From Psychrobacter sp. P11G3 (GTDB lineage Bacteria; Pseudomonadota; Gammaproteobacteria; Pseudomonadales; Moraxellaceae), in contig NZ_CM003596.1 in NCBI RefSeq assembly GCF_001435845.1, positions 3,085,298 through 3,149,297 on the forward strand: 64,000 nucleotides of DNA. Reading direction: 5' to 3'. The notes beneath the pieces are model-generated. The model was not told the DNA's origin. It saw only the letters and a program-made list of their open reading frames with translations, and ran no database searches. Below are positions 9,302 to 17,203 of this stretch, in pieces (the stretch's first letter is position 1; each line of letters opens with the position of its first letter). The position numbers and the translations under genes are program-made.

Positions 9302-11392
9302 TTACTGCGCTTCCGTTTTTAGTGGCTTATCCAAAGGCACATTATACAATCGCAATGCTTCTTTCATTACATTATGGAAGACAGGTGCGACCGTTAGACC
9401 AGCATAAATCTGACCGCGCGGGTCTTCGATAAGCATTACGCCTACCAGCTTTGGATTGGATGCAGGTGCCATGCCAGCAAAGACGTTACGATACTGGTCG
9501 GTATAGTAGCCACCATCTGGATTGATACGGCGTGACGTACCTGTCTTACCTGCCACGCGATACCCATCAATGGCGGCGGCTTTCGCCGTACCACCAGGCT
9601 CAGTCACGCTCTCAAGCATCTGTACGATAGACATTGCTTGCTCATGCGCCATAATACGTTTGCTTGGCTGCGACTTATCATCTTTAATTAAAGTTAATGG
9701 ATGCATGACTCCACCTGCTGCTAGGGCTGAATACGCCTGTGCAACCTGTGCCAATGTCACTTGTAGACCATAACCATAACTGACCGTCGCGCGGCGCGAG
9801 GTTTCTTTCTCTTTTGGCGTAACGATTAAACCACTGCCCTCACCTGGGAACTGCAAAGGTGTTTTTGAGCCAAAGCCAAACTGTCGTTGCATATTACTAA
9901 TAGCATCGGCTGGCAGTGATAGCGCAATCTTGGTAGAGGCAACGTTACTGGATTTCTGTAATAGCGTGGCCATGTTAATCATGCCCAGGTTGTTATGATC
10001 TCGAATGGTATAGCCACGTACGCGAATCGAACCAGGATTGGTATCAATTAAAGTTGTTGGCGTATATTTACCCGAGTCTAGCGCTGCCGCCACGGTAAAC
10101 GGTTTCATCACCGAACCTGGCTCAAACACATCTAACAGTGCGCGGTTACGCTGATTTTCACCTGTCATCTCGTTGAGGTTGTTTGAGTTAAACGACGGCC
10201 ATGTCGATAACGCCAATACTTCACCAGTTTGCACGTCAACGATCATACCTGTTGACCAGCGTGCTTTTTGTAAGCGTCCAGCTTTTTCTAACTCTTTATA
10301 TAGCAAATACTGTAAGCGCGAATCAATCGTTAATGCCACATCTTTGCCGGGTACTTCTGGCTCAATCTGCTTGATTTCTTTTAGACTGTTTTGTTTGGCG
10401 TCTTTTAGAACCAGTACTTTTCCGTCATCACCTGCCAAATCTTTTTCATACTGACGCTCAATACCAGCACGGCCTTCGTAGCCGCCTTCAGGATCTTTGG
10501 CGTTTTGACCCATAAATCCTAGCAACTGTGCATTAGACTGTGGCTGTGGATAATAACGCTGAAAGAAATTCTTTTCGTAGACGCCAGGGAAGTCAAGTGA
10601 GCTGACGCTTTGGGCAATCTCAGGTGTGACCTTATTAAGCAGTGGTAAATAGTGCGAGCCTGCGCCAGATGGCAAAGCAGCTTTTACGGCTTTCTCATCG
10701 GTCACATCGATACTGTCATCAATAGCCGTGACTTTTTTCAACTCATCGACCGATATATTTGCAGCAGCGGCTAACTTTGTCAGATCCATATTATCCAGAC
10801 GCTTTTGCATACGCGCCTGTAATTGTGGACTGCTAGGATTGGTAATAATAATGCGCTTTAGCTCGTAATATTCACGCGAATAATCATGCGGACTAAACGA
10901 AACCGTCGCGAGCGGTGCACTGACTGCGAGCGGTAGATTATTACGGTCGGTAATCATACCGCGATAAGATTTTTGGGTGCGCTCACTGGTAATGAGCTCA
11001 TTACCTTTGTCTTGATAAAACTGTGCGTTGGCAACCTGAATATAATAGGCGCGGCTAATCAGTAGCGCTAATATGACCAGCGCTAGACCCCAGACCATAC
11101 GAAAACGGTTTTTGTCTTGTTCGAAACCACCAAGAGCAGAAGCACCTGACGCTTTGCTCGAAAAAACCATTTTACTTTTGCGATTTTTTACACTGGTATA
11201 AGCGCCTTGGGTGTCACTTTTTTTGATGCGACCAAACAATTTGGCCTTACGATTGCTTGCAGCTTTATCAGGTTTGCTGCTCGTCTGACCAGATTTAGCA
11301 GCACTGGCTCGGCGTAGAGGTTTGGTTACCTTACCGCTGGCTGGTTTTTTGCTAGTGTTCTTTGCGGTGGATTTAGGCTTTTTCTCACTCAT
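9302..11392 (-). CDS. ftsI: Peptidoglycan D,D-transpeptidase FtsI (PBP3)
   Basis: A 696-residue septal class B penicillin-binding protein that cross-links division peptidoglycan. There is one membrane anchor at residues 98-115, a pedestal domain, then the transpeptidase domain with active-site Ser427 (SVMK), SSN at 481-483 and KTG at 616-618. The cytoplasmic N-terminus is unusual: about 95 residues, strongly Lys/Ser/Ala-rich, against about 20 in E. coli. It overlaps ftsL by four bases (ATGA), which indicates translational coupling. Confidence 0.96.
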   Translation of the reverse strand: MSEKKPKSTAKNTSKKPASGKVTKPLRRASAAKSGQTSSKPDKAASNRKAKLFGRIKKSDTQGAYTSVKNRKSKMVFSSKASGASALGGFEQDKNRFRMVWGLALVILALLISRAYYIQVANAQFYQDKGNELITSERTQKSYRGMITDRNNLPLAVSAPLATVSFSPHDYSREYYELKRIIITNPSSPQLQARMQKRLDNMDLTKLAAAANISVDELKKVTAIDDSIDVTDEKAVKAALPSGAGSHYLPLLNKVTPEIAQSVSSLDFPGVYEKNFFQRYYPQPQSNAQLLGFMGQNAKDPEGGYEGRAGIERQYEKDLAGDDGKVLVLKDAKQNSLKEIKQIEPEVPGKDVALTIDSRLQYLLYKELEKAGRLQKARWSTGMIVDVQTGEVLALSTWPSFNSNNLNEMTGENQRNRALLDVFEPGSVMKPFTVAAALDSGKYTPTTLIDTNPGSIRVRGYTIRDHNNLGMINMATLLQKSSNVASTKIALSLPADAISNMQRQFGFGSKTPLQFPGEGSGLIVTPKEKETSRRATVSYGYGLQVTLAQVAQAYSALAAGGVMHPLTLIKDDKSQPSKRIMAHEQAMSIVQMLESVTEPGGTAKAAAIDGYRVAGKTGTSRRINPDGGYYTDQYRNVFAGMAPASNPKLVGVMLIEDPRGQIYAGLTVAPVFHNVMKEALRLYNVPLDKPLKTEAQ

Positions 11393-11871
11393 TGTCCTGC
11401 CTCCGTCGCTGGTTCTTCAGGAGAGATGTCGGTAGAGGCACGTGGCCCAATAACGTCAGACATATCTTCATCTGAGTCTTCCGTAACCACTGGCACCAAT
11501 GCAGTAGCGACACCAGGCTGGATAATCAGCTTATCCTTTAATGTTGGCGAATACATACCCAATTCAGCAACCGCTCGACTGGCAATCTGCGGTGTGGCGC
11601 TAAAGGTTTGCTGCTCAATCAATAGACGCTGATGCTCTACTTGTAGCTTACGTTCTTGTTTTTTCATGTCTTGCAAGGTTTTGTAGTCCTGATGATATTG
11701 CTGAACTTCTTCGGCAGTTTTGATACCACTCCATACAATCGTGGCTGCCAATAGCAGTAGCACGACCACATAAATGCTCACCACATTAAACCGGCGCACG
11801 AACAGCTCGCCGACATCGGTATTATAAGGTGTAGCAGTGCGGCGATTCGCAGGTTTGTCAGATATTGCCAT
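11389..11871 (-). CDS. ftsL: Cell division protein FtsL
   Basis: A 160-residue bitopic protein of the FtsQLB divisome subcomplex. It has a short cytoplasmic N-terminus, one membrane segment (VVSIYVVVLLLLAATIVW, about residues 31-48), and a periplasmic coiled coil (about 52-95) rich in Glu, Lys, Gln and Leu. An acidic C-terminal tail of about 40 residues (EDSDEDMSDV) is longer than in E. coli FtsL (121 residues). The call rests on topology and on position between rsmH and ftsI, because FtsL sequences diverge. Confidence 0.88.
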   Translation of the reverse strand: MAISDKPANRRTATPYNTDVGELFVRRFNVVSIYVVVLLLLAATIVWSGIKTAEEVQQYHQDYKTLQDMKKQERKLQVEHQRLLIEQQTFSATPQIASRAVAELGMYSPTLKDKLIIQPGVATALVPVVTEDSDEDMSDVIGPRASTDISPEEPATEAGQ

Positions 11872-12302
11872 GACGATCTCAAAAAGGTGAACGTAAACGA
11901 TAGAGTAGATAACGGATTGCGAAAGATGAACGTGTCATTATTCGGTCGTACCATCGATAAATATAAAACCAAAGACACTTATAAGTGTAAAAACTACACT
12001 TAAAAAACGAACGTAAAAAATATATTCAATAGCCAATTTATTTAAGAGCCACAAGTCATCACAACTCATGGCTATCAATATGTCATACCACAACCAAACA
12101 TGTTGTATGGCTGTACTACATATAAATCTGTGCAACTATCATGCAGATAAAAACCAACTGCTGAGCCTAACAGACAATATTTACAGATTTTTAACAGTGG
12201 CGTAGCCATTAGGACATTTGCGCATCATTTAGACAAACATTAGCAATCTTAGACAATTCAATAATCATATTCGACTATGACTTGCGGCGTCATGATGTTC
12301 TT
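11872..12302. other. rsmH-ftsL intergenic gap
   Basis: 431 bases inside the cluster, where these genes are normally nearly adjacent. Short frames on the minus strand (for example 11938-12135) have no ribosome site or recognisable product. A 14-bp perfect palindrome ACACTTATAAGTGT lies at 11975-11988. The gap probably carries an internal promoter for ftsL and the genes after it (inference). Confidence 0.5.
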
Positions 12303-13547
12303 CTATAGCCCTGTTGTCTGCTCATAAGCTGTGTCGGTGCGAGTTGCCATACGCAGCCATGCACTACGCGCGCGCGGATTCTGACTCGTCTCAGCTTTGC
12401 TTGGGCCGACACGTTTTGGTTTGCTAAAATAGCGCGGGCGATTCGGCGGCATTGGCAGGTTTTCGTCTTCTGGATATTGCCCTTTGCTATGTCGCTGCAA
12501 GAACTGCTTGATACGGCGATCTTCTAATGAGTGAAAGCTAATGACCGCAAGCTGCCCACCTGACTTTAAGATAGGAATACTTTGCTCTAAAAAGTCGTCA
12601 ACATCGCCCAGCTCATTATTAATAAAAATACGCATGGCCTGAAAGCTTTGCGTCGCTGGATGTTTGCCGCGCTGCCAGTTGGGATGCGCTACTTTGATGA
12701 CTTCTGCCAATTCAAGCGTAGACTCGTAGCTCTCCATCTGTTTGATAGCGCGCGCAATACGGCGACTATGACGCTCTTCGCCAAACTCATAAAGCACATT
12801 GGCCAACGTTTCATCATCGACTGTTTCAAGCCATTCAGCAACTGACTGGCCTCGACTGGTGTCCATACGCATGTCTACTGCCCCGTCACGCATAAAGCTA
12901 AAGCCGCGACTACCATCATCAATCTGCGGTGATGAAATGCCCAAATCTGCCATCAATCCATCAACTTCAGTGATGCCCTTAGCAGCCAGACTGTCGGTCA
13001 ACGTCGCAAAACTATCGTGAACCACACGCACACGGCTGTCTTTGCTTGCCAGCTCTTGCGCCACGCTAATGGCTGTCAGATCTTTGTCAAAGACAATCAG
13101 TATTGCGTCATCAGCAAGTTGGCTTAATAGTAGCCTGCTATGGCCGCCACGACCAAAGGTTGCATCAACGTAGATACCACTTATATTTAAGCTATTTTGG
13201 TCGCCTTCTGTTTGCTTGGGCAAGGATTTTACACCCAGTACTGCTGCGACAGTCTCTTGCAGCAGCACCGCATCATGGACAAAACTCAATTCATCAGACG
13301 TGATATCGCCCTCATGACGGGCGTGAGTAACATCCAGATCGACATCTTGCGTAGACGCATCCTTTACAGCAGAAGGATTAGACGCTGACTCAGAGAGATC
13401 AGCGGCGGCAGAAGGACTGGCTTTCGATTTTGGCTTAGACTTTGATAGGGACACAAACAACTCAATAGATGACGACCATACTGGCCAGTAATTAGATGAA
13501 AATAAACAAGTTATGACTTGCTTAGCATTATTATCGCAAGGATACAC
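12303..13547 (-). CDS. rsmH: 16S rRNA (cytosine1402-N4)-methyltransferase RsmH
   Basis: A SAM-dependent methyltransferase that modifies C1402 of 16S rRNA. The core begins near residue 92 (FVHDAVLLQETV), with the SAM loop YVDATFGRGGHSR, MADLGISSPQIDD, GFSFMRDGAVDMRMD and the C-terminal AVISFHSLEDRRIKQF. The core (about 320 residues) matches the family. The first 90 residues are low-complexity (Ser/Lys/Ala, then Asp-rich) and the annotated start is a GTG without a clear ribosome site, so the exact start is uncertain; GTG at 13454 is an alternative. No mraZ lies upstream; the neighbour is the divergent gltX. Confidence 0.92.
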   Translation of the reverse strand: MYPCDNNAKQVITCLFSSNYWPVWSSSIELFVSLSKSKPKSKASPSAAADLSESASNPSAVKDASTQDVDLDVTHARHEGDITSDELSFVHDAVLLQETVAAVLGVKSLPKQTEGDQNSLNISGIYVDATFGRGGHSRLLLSQLADDAILIVFDKDLTAISVAQELASKDSRVRVVHDSFATLTDSLAAKGITEVDGLMADLGISSPQIDDGSRGFSFMRDGAVDMRMDTSRGQSVAEWLETVDDETLANVLYEFGEERHSRRIARAIKQMESYESTLELAEVIKVAHPNWQRGKHPATQSFQAMRIFINNELGDVDDFLEQSIPILKSGGQLAVISFHSLEDRRIKQFLQRHSKGQYPEDENLPMPPNRPRYFSKPKRVGPSKAETSQNPRARSAWLRMATRTDTAYEQTTGL

Positions 13548-13596
13548 CTGTAGTCAAGCACTAGAAGGGCTTTTCATTAAAAATATCACATGTCTC

Positions 13597-13605
13597 TGTT
13601 ATACT
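13597..13605 (+). promoter_or_regulatory. Extended -10 element upstream of gltX
   Basis: TG-T-TATACT, an extended -10 hexamer, in the divergent region between rsmH and gltX. The -35 match is weak, as is usual for extended -10 promoters. It lies about 100 bases before the gltX ATG. Confidence 0.45.
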
Positions 13606-13704
13606 AGCGCTATATTTTACGCTATTTCTTAACATCGACTTCATATCTTTCATCGCTATTTATACTAATAGCTTATATCGATAGCAAACTTTGAGACTTT
13701 TATC

Positions 13705-15228
13705 ATGCAAACCTCTACTGACAGCACGCGCCCTGTGCGCACGCGTATCGCTCCATCACCAACTGGCTTCCCACACGTAGGTACTGCCTATATTGCCCTA
13801 TTTAACTTAGCCTTTGCCAAAGCGCATGGCGGCGAATTCATCTTACGTATCGAAGACACTGATCAGACTCGCTCAACTGAGCAATCAGAGCAAATGATTT
13901 TGGACGCCCTACGTTGGGTTGGTCTGGATTGGATCGAGGGTCCAGATATTGGCGGCCCACACGCCCCTTATCGTCAGAGCGAGCGTAGCGATATCTACAA
14001 AAAACACGCCGAGATACTCATAGAAAAAGACCATGCGTTCCGCTGTTTTTGTACCAGTGAAGAGTTAGACGCTATGCGTGCTGAGCAAATGGCCAATGGC
14101 GAGACTCCTCGTTATGATGGTCGCTGTGCTCATCGTGCACCAGAAAAAACCGAGCAATTGGTAAGCGAGGGCAAACCGCACGTGATTCGTATGCGTGTAC
14201 CGACCGAAGGCACTTGTCAGGTACAAGACATGCTACGTGGCACCGTTGAGTTCCCTTGGACTCAAGTCGATATGCAAGTACTGCTAAAAACAGACGGCAT
14301 GCCAACGTATCATCTCGCCAACGTCGTCGATGACCATTTGATGGAAATCACTCATGTGATGCGCGGTGAAGAGTGGTTGAACTCTGCGCCTAAGCATCAA
14401 CTGCTATATGATTATTTTGGTTGGGAAATGCCGACACTTTGCCATATGCCACTACTGCGTAACCCTGATAAATCAAAACTGTCTAAGCGTAAAAACCCAA
14501 CCTCTATCACCTACTATCGTGATGCAGGCGTGCTGCCCGAAGCATTATTAAACTATCTTGGTCGTATGGGCTACTCAATGCCCAATGATGCTGAGCAGTT
14601 TACGCTAGAAGAAATGATCGCCAGCTTTGATATTCAGCGTGTGTCGCTTGGTGGCCCTATCTTCGATATCGAAAAATTAAACTGGCTCAATGCAGAATGG
14701 CTACGTGTGCTTAGCCCTGAAGAATTAAAGAATAAAATCCTTGAGTGGGCCAGCAACAGTGACAAGCTCACCGCTATCGCAGCGGCGATTCAGCCACGTA
14801 TTGAGCTATTGTCTGATGCGGTTAATTGGGGTGGTTTCTACTTCCAAAACTTACCTGACATCAATGCTGAGAGCTTCACTCATAAATCGCTCACCCCTGA
14901 GCAAATTATCGAGATGCTGCAATTAGCGCTTTGGCAATTAGAAGTCTTGCCAACGTGGTCAGAAGAAAATATCTACGCCACGCTAAAAGGCCTTGCTGCT
15001 CACCTTGATATCAAGATGCGTGACTTTATGGCGCCGTTCTTTATCGCTATCGCTGGTAGCACCTCATCGACGCCAGTCATGAACTCTATGGCGATTATCG
15101 GTGCTGATATGACCTTGACTCGCTTGCGTCATGCAGTTGATGTATTAGGCGGCCTCGGTAAAAAGAAACTGAAAAAACTTGAGAAACAAGCGGCAGAATT
15201 GCCAGATTTCTTAGCTGCTACTGAATAA
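13705..15228 (+). CDS. gltX: Glutamyl-tRNA synthetase
   Basis: A 507-residue class I aminoacyl-tRNA synthetase that charges tRNA-Glu. The ATP-binding HIGH-type motif reads [15 protein letters not shown] (residues 18-32) and the second signature is SKLSKRKNP. The length agrees with bacterial GltX (about 470-510), and the absence of a GlnRS-type C-terminal barrel argues against glnS. It is transcribed alone and ends at a strong terminator. tRNA-Glu lies less than 1 kb downstream but behind that terminator. Confidence 0.97.
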   Translation: MQTSTDSTRPVRTRIAPSPTGFPHVGTAYIALFNLAFAKAHGGEFILRIEDTDQTRSTEQSEQMILDALRWVGLDWIEGPDIGGPHAPYRQSERSDIYKKHAEILIEKDHAFRCFCTSEELDAMRAEQMANGETPRYDGRCAHRAPEKTEQLVSEGKPHVIRMRVPTEGTCQVQDMLRGTVEFPWTQVDMQVLLKTDGMPTYHLANVVDDHLMEITHVMRGEEWLNSAPKHQLLYDYFGWEMPTLCHMPLLRNPDKSKLSKRKNPTSITYYRDAGVLPEALLNYLGRMGYSMPNDAEQFTLEEMIASFDIQRVSLGGPIFDIEKLNWLNAEWLRVLSPEELKNKILEWASNSDKLTAIAAAIQPRIELLSDAVNWGGFYFQNLPDINAESFTHKSLTPEQIIEMLQLALWQLEVLPTWSEENIYATLKGLAAHLDIKMRDFMAPFFIAIAGSTSSTPVMNSMAIIGADMTLTRLRHAVDVLGGLGKKKLKKLEKQAAELPDFLAATE

Positions 15229-15269
15229 CTTATCTACTAAACAGTTAACTAGCTAAACTTGTCGAATGT

Positions 15270-15300
15270 AAAAGGGTCAGTCCATCTCTGACCCTTTTTT
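15270..15300 (+). terminator. gltX terminator
   Basis: Stem AAAGGGTCAG / CTGACCCTTT with a 7-base loop and a T-run, 45 bases after the gltX stop codon. Confidence 0.9.
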
Positions 15301-15370
15301 CGTTGTTATTAGCCACTACACCCTCAGATTGTTAGATGTCTTTTATTAAACCTTTTAATTGGAAACAAAC

Positions 15371-15736
15371 ATGGCCGCCAAAACCGTCACGATAGAAAGT
15401 AAAGATTATGTATTTGACACCCTAAAAGAAGCACAGAAATATTATGATGCCATCGTAAAAGAGCTGTTTGATGCAACGTTGACTCTGACCAAGGGCCAAG
15501 ACTACGAAGATTTAAAATGGATATACAGCACTTACTGCGGTTACACCAAGCATAATCTAGATAAATTAGGCGAATACGACATCATTGGCGTCAAAGGTAT
15601 CAGAACGATCCGAGAAAAAGGCGGTCAATATATGCCAACTGAATGCTGTGCGATTATTTTCTCTGATGGTAGCGAAGCAGAGTTTTATACCGATAAAGCC
15701 CTAAAAGAGATTGCACTGAAGCAAAATCCACGTTAA
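15371..15736 (+). CDS. Small DUF3223-like protein
   Basis: A 121-residue soluble protein without signal peptide. The pattern (FDTLKEAQKYYDAIVKELF, then a helical middle, then IRTIREKGGQ and CCAIIFSDGSEAEFYTDKAL at the end) resembles the DUF3223 fold, but this is from memory of the pattern, not a search. The start at the ATG (15371) is preferred over an in-frame TTG at 15359 because of the GGAAAC sequence just before it. Function unknown. Confidence 0.6.
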   Translation: MAAKTVTIESKDYVFDTLKEAQKYYDAIVKELFDATLTLTKGQDYEDLKWIYSTYCGYTKHNLDKLGEYDIIGVKGIRTIREKGGQYMPTECCAIIFSDGSEAEFYTDKALKEIALKQNPR

Positions 15737-15812
15737 TTTGGGCTTGTTAAGCTTTTAGAGTAGGCTAAATCGCTTTTTTTTGCATATTTATGCATTATTT
15801 TTAAAATAGTGG

Positions 15813-15841
15813 TTGACAGAGCTGCTGGTCTTGCATAAAAT
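15813..15841 (+). promoter_or_regulatory. Strong promoter of tRNA-Ala
   Basis: TTGACA (15813-15818), a 17-base spacer, TAAAAT (15836-15841), then a short discriminator before the tRNA. A near-consensus sigma-70 promoter, as expected for a stable RNA. tRNA-Glu may be read from it too. Confidence 0.85.
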
Positions 15842-15858
15842 ACGCACACTCTTAGCGA

Positions 15859-15934
15859 GGGGCTATAGCTCAGTTGGTAGAGCACTTGCATGGCATGCAA
15901 GGGGTCAACGGTTCGACTCCGTTTAGCTCCACCA
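15859..15934 (+). tRNA. tRNA-Ala (anticodon GGC)
   Basis: A 76-nt tRNA with encoded CCA. The acceptor stem is GGGGCTA/TAGCTCC with the G-U pair at position 3-70 that marks alanine; the anticodon stem CTTGC/GCAAG encloses ATGGCAT, giving anticodon GGC. The T arm carries GGTTCGACTCC. Confidence 0.96.
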
Positions 15935-16082
15935 TACTTATTTATAGCAACGCTCAGTATTACTGAAACGTAATCATAAATACTCGCTAGTAGGACGATA
16001 TCAGCACCTAGGCAATGCTTATTTAATAAGCTATCTGATATTGTGAAGTACCGTTGTAACCACTGGTTATAACACTCTATGC

Positions 16083-16158
16083 GTCCCCATCGTCTAGAGG
16101 CCTAGGACACCGCCCTTTCACGGCGGTAACGGGGGTTCGAATCCCCCTGGGGACGCCA
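16083..16158 (+). tRNA. tRNA-Glu (anticodon TTC)
   Basis: A 76-nt tRNA with encoded CCA. The acceptor strands GTCCCCA/TGGGGAC pair, the anticodon stem CCGCC/GGCGG encloses CTTTCAC, giving anticodon TTC. It lies 148 bases after tRNA-Ala with no clear promoter of its own, so co-transcription is likely. Confidence 0.96.
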
Positions 16159-16220
16159 CTATTCGGCGTCACTTATTAGCACTTTTGCTTAGCATCAGAT
16201 TAGACTAATAAGCGAACAAT

Positions 16221-16258
16221 AAAAAAGCCCAGTCATCATACGGTGACTGGGCTTTTTT
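16221..16258. terminator. Terminator after the tRNA pair
   Basis: A 13-bp stem AAAAGCCCAGTCA / TGACTGGGCTTTT with an 8-base loop, followed by a T-run. Confidence 0.88.
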
Positions 16259-16450
16259 ATGTCTGTCATTTCTCAAAACCCTCTATTCTATTGTCGTTAG
16301 CTTATTATTAATAGCTGCTAGCTTACTGTTGATAGCGCTATTGCCAACCTATCTAATACTCGTTAATATCGACCTGACAAGCTTATTTATAATGTGCACC
16401 TACCTACTATAAATGATGGGGCTTAGCGTGATTAAAGGGAAGTGATTGCG

Positions 16451-17104
16451 ATGTTTGGTATCGAAAATTATCTAGGGTTTATCTTGGCAGCTATTTTGTT
16501 AAACCTAACGCCAGGTACGGATAGCATGTACATCATCACCCGTAGTGTTTCACAGGGGCAAACAGCAGGGTTTTATTCTGTTCTTGGCATTACTTTGGGT
16601 ATTTTGGTACATACGTTATTGGCGGCGCTAGGATTATCAGTACTGCTTGCCAACTCCCCTACCGTTTTTATGATTGTTAAATATATTGGGGCCAGCTATT
16701 TGTGTTATTTAGGCTTTAAGATGCTGACGAGCAAAAACTCTAACTCAATAACGAACAATTTATCCAAAGATCAGGACGTGACCAGCCGAAAGGCTGTAGA
16801 TGGTTGGCAAATATATAAGCAAGGCGTGTTAACCAATACTTTTAATCCAAAAGTCGCTTTATTCTTCTTGGCGTTCTTCCCTCAGTTTATCGACGCTAGT
16901 TATGCTTATGGCATGCTGTCATTTTTGATGTTAGGGCTGACTTTTGCCACCACAGGCTTTATATGGTGCTTGAGTTTGGCGATGTTGGCGTCAAAGTTCA
17001 GCAAAAAACTAAGAGAGAATCCAAAAATTGAATCCATGATGAATAAAATAAGTGGTGTCGTATTTATGGGGCTAGGAATTAAGCTGTTGACTGAGAAGGC
17101 TTGA
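16451..17104 (+). CDS. LysE/RhtB-family amino-acid exporter
   Basis: A 217-residue inner-membrane protein with about six hydrophobic segments. The family signature near the N-terminus, LLNLTPGTDSMYIITRSVSQG (key residues N-TPG-D), is clear, as is NPKVALFFLAFFPQF in the second half. These proteins export amino acids such as lysine, homoserine or threonine; the substrate cannot be read here. The ATG at 16451 is preferred over a GTG at 16442 because AAGGGA lies ten bases before it and homologues start at this point. It ends at a shared terminator with acnA. Confidence 0.85.
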   Translation: MFGIENYLGFILAAILLNLTPGTDSMYIITRSVSQGQTAGFYSVLGITLGILVHTLLAALGLSVLLANSPTVFMIVKYIGASYLCYLGFKMLTSKNSNSITNNLSKDQDVTSRKAVDGWQIYKQGVLTNTFNPKVALFFLAFFPQFIDASYAYGMLSFLMLGLTFATTGFIWCLSLAMLASKFSKKLRENPKIESMMNKISGVVFMGLGIKLLTEKA

Positions 17105-17138
17105 AGAGTAAAGTAACAAGAAGGAAAACGTCTTCCAT

Positions 17139-17180
17139 AAAAAAGCCCAATCCCCTACTTTGATGGAGATTGGGCTTTTT
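17139..17180. terminator. Bidirectional terminator between exporter gene and acnA
   Basis: Stem AAAAAGCCCAATC / GATTGGGCTTTTT with a loop of about 15 bases. It serves the plus-strand exporter gene and the convergent acnA. Confidence 0.85.
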
Positions 17181-17203
17181 GTCATATAAAGCTTAACTAA
17201 TTA

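Noticed and set aside
11938..12135. 65-codon minus-strand frame in the rsmH-ftsL gap
   Set aside because: No ribosome site, Cys/Phe/Ile-rich random-looking product, and no neighbour coupling.
16041..16073. Separate promoter for tRNA-Glu
   Set aside because: TATAAC is present but no -35 lies at a workable distance (TTGTGA is 21 bases away).
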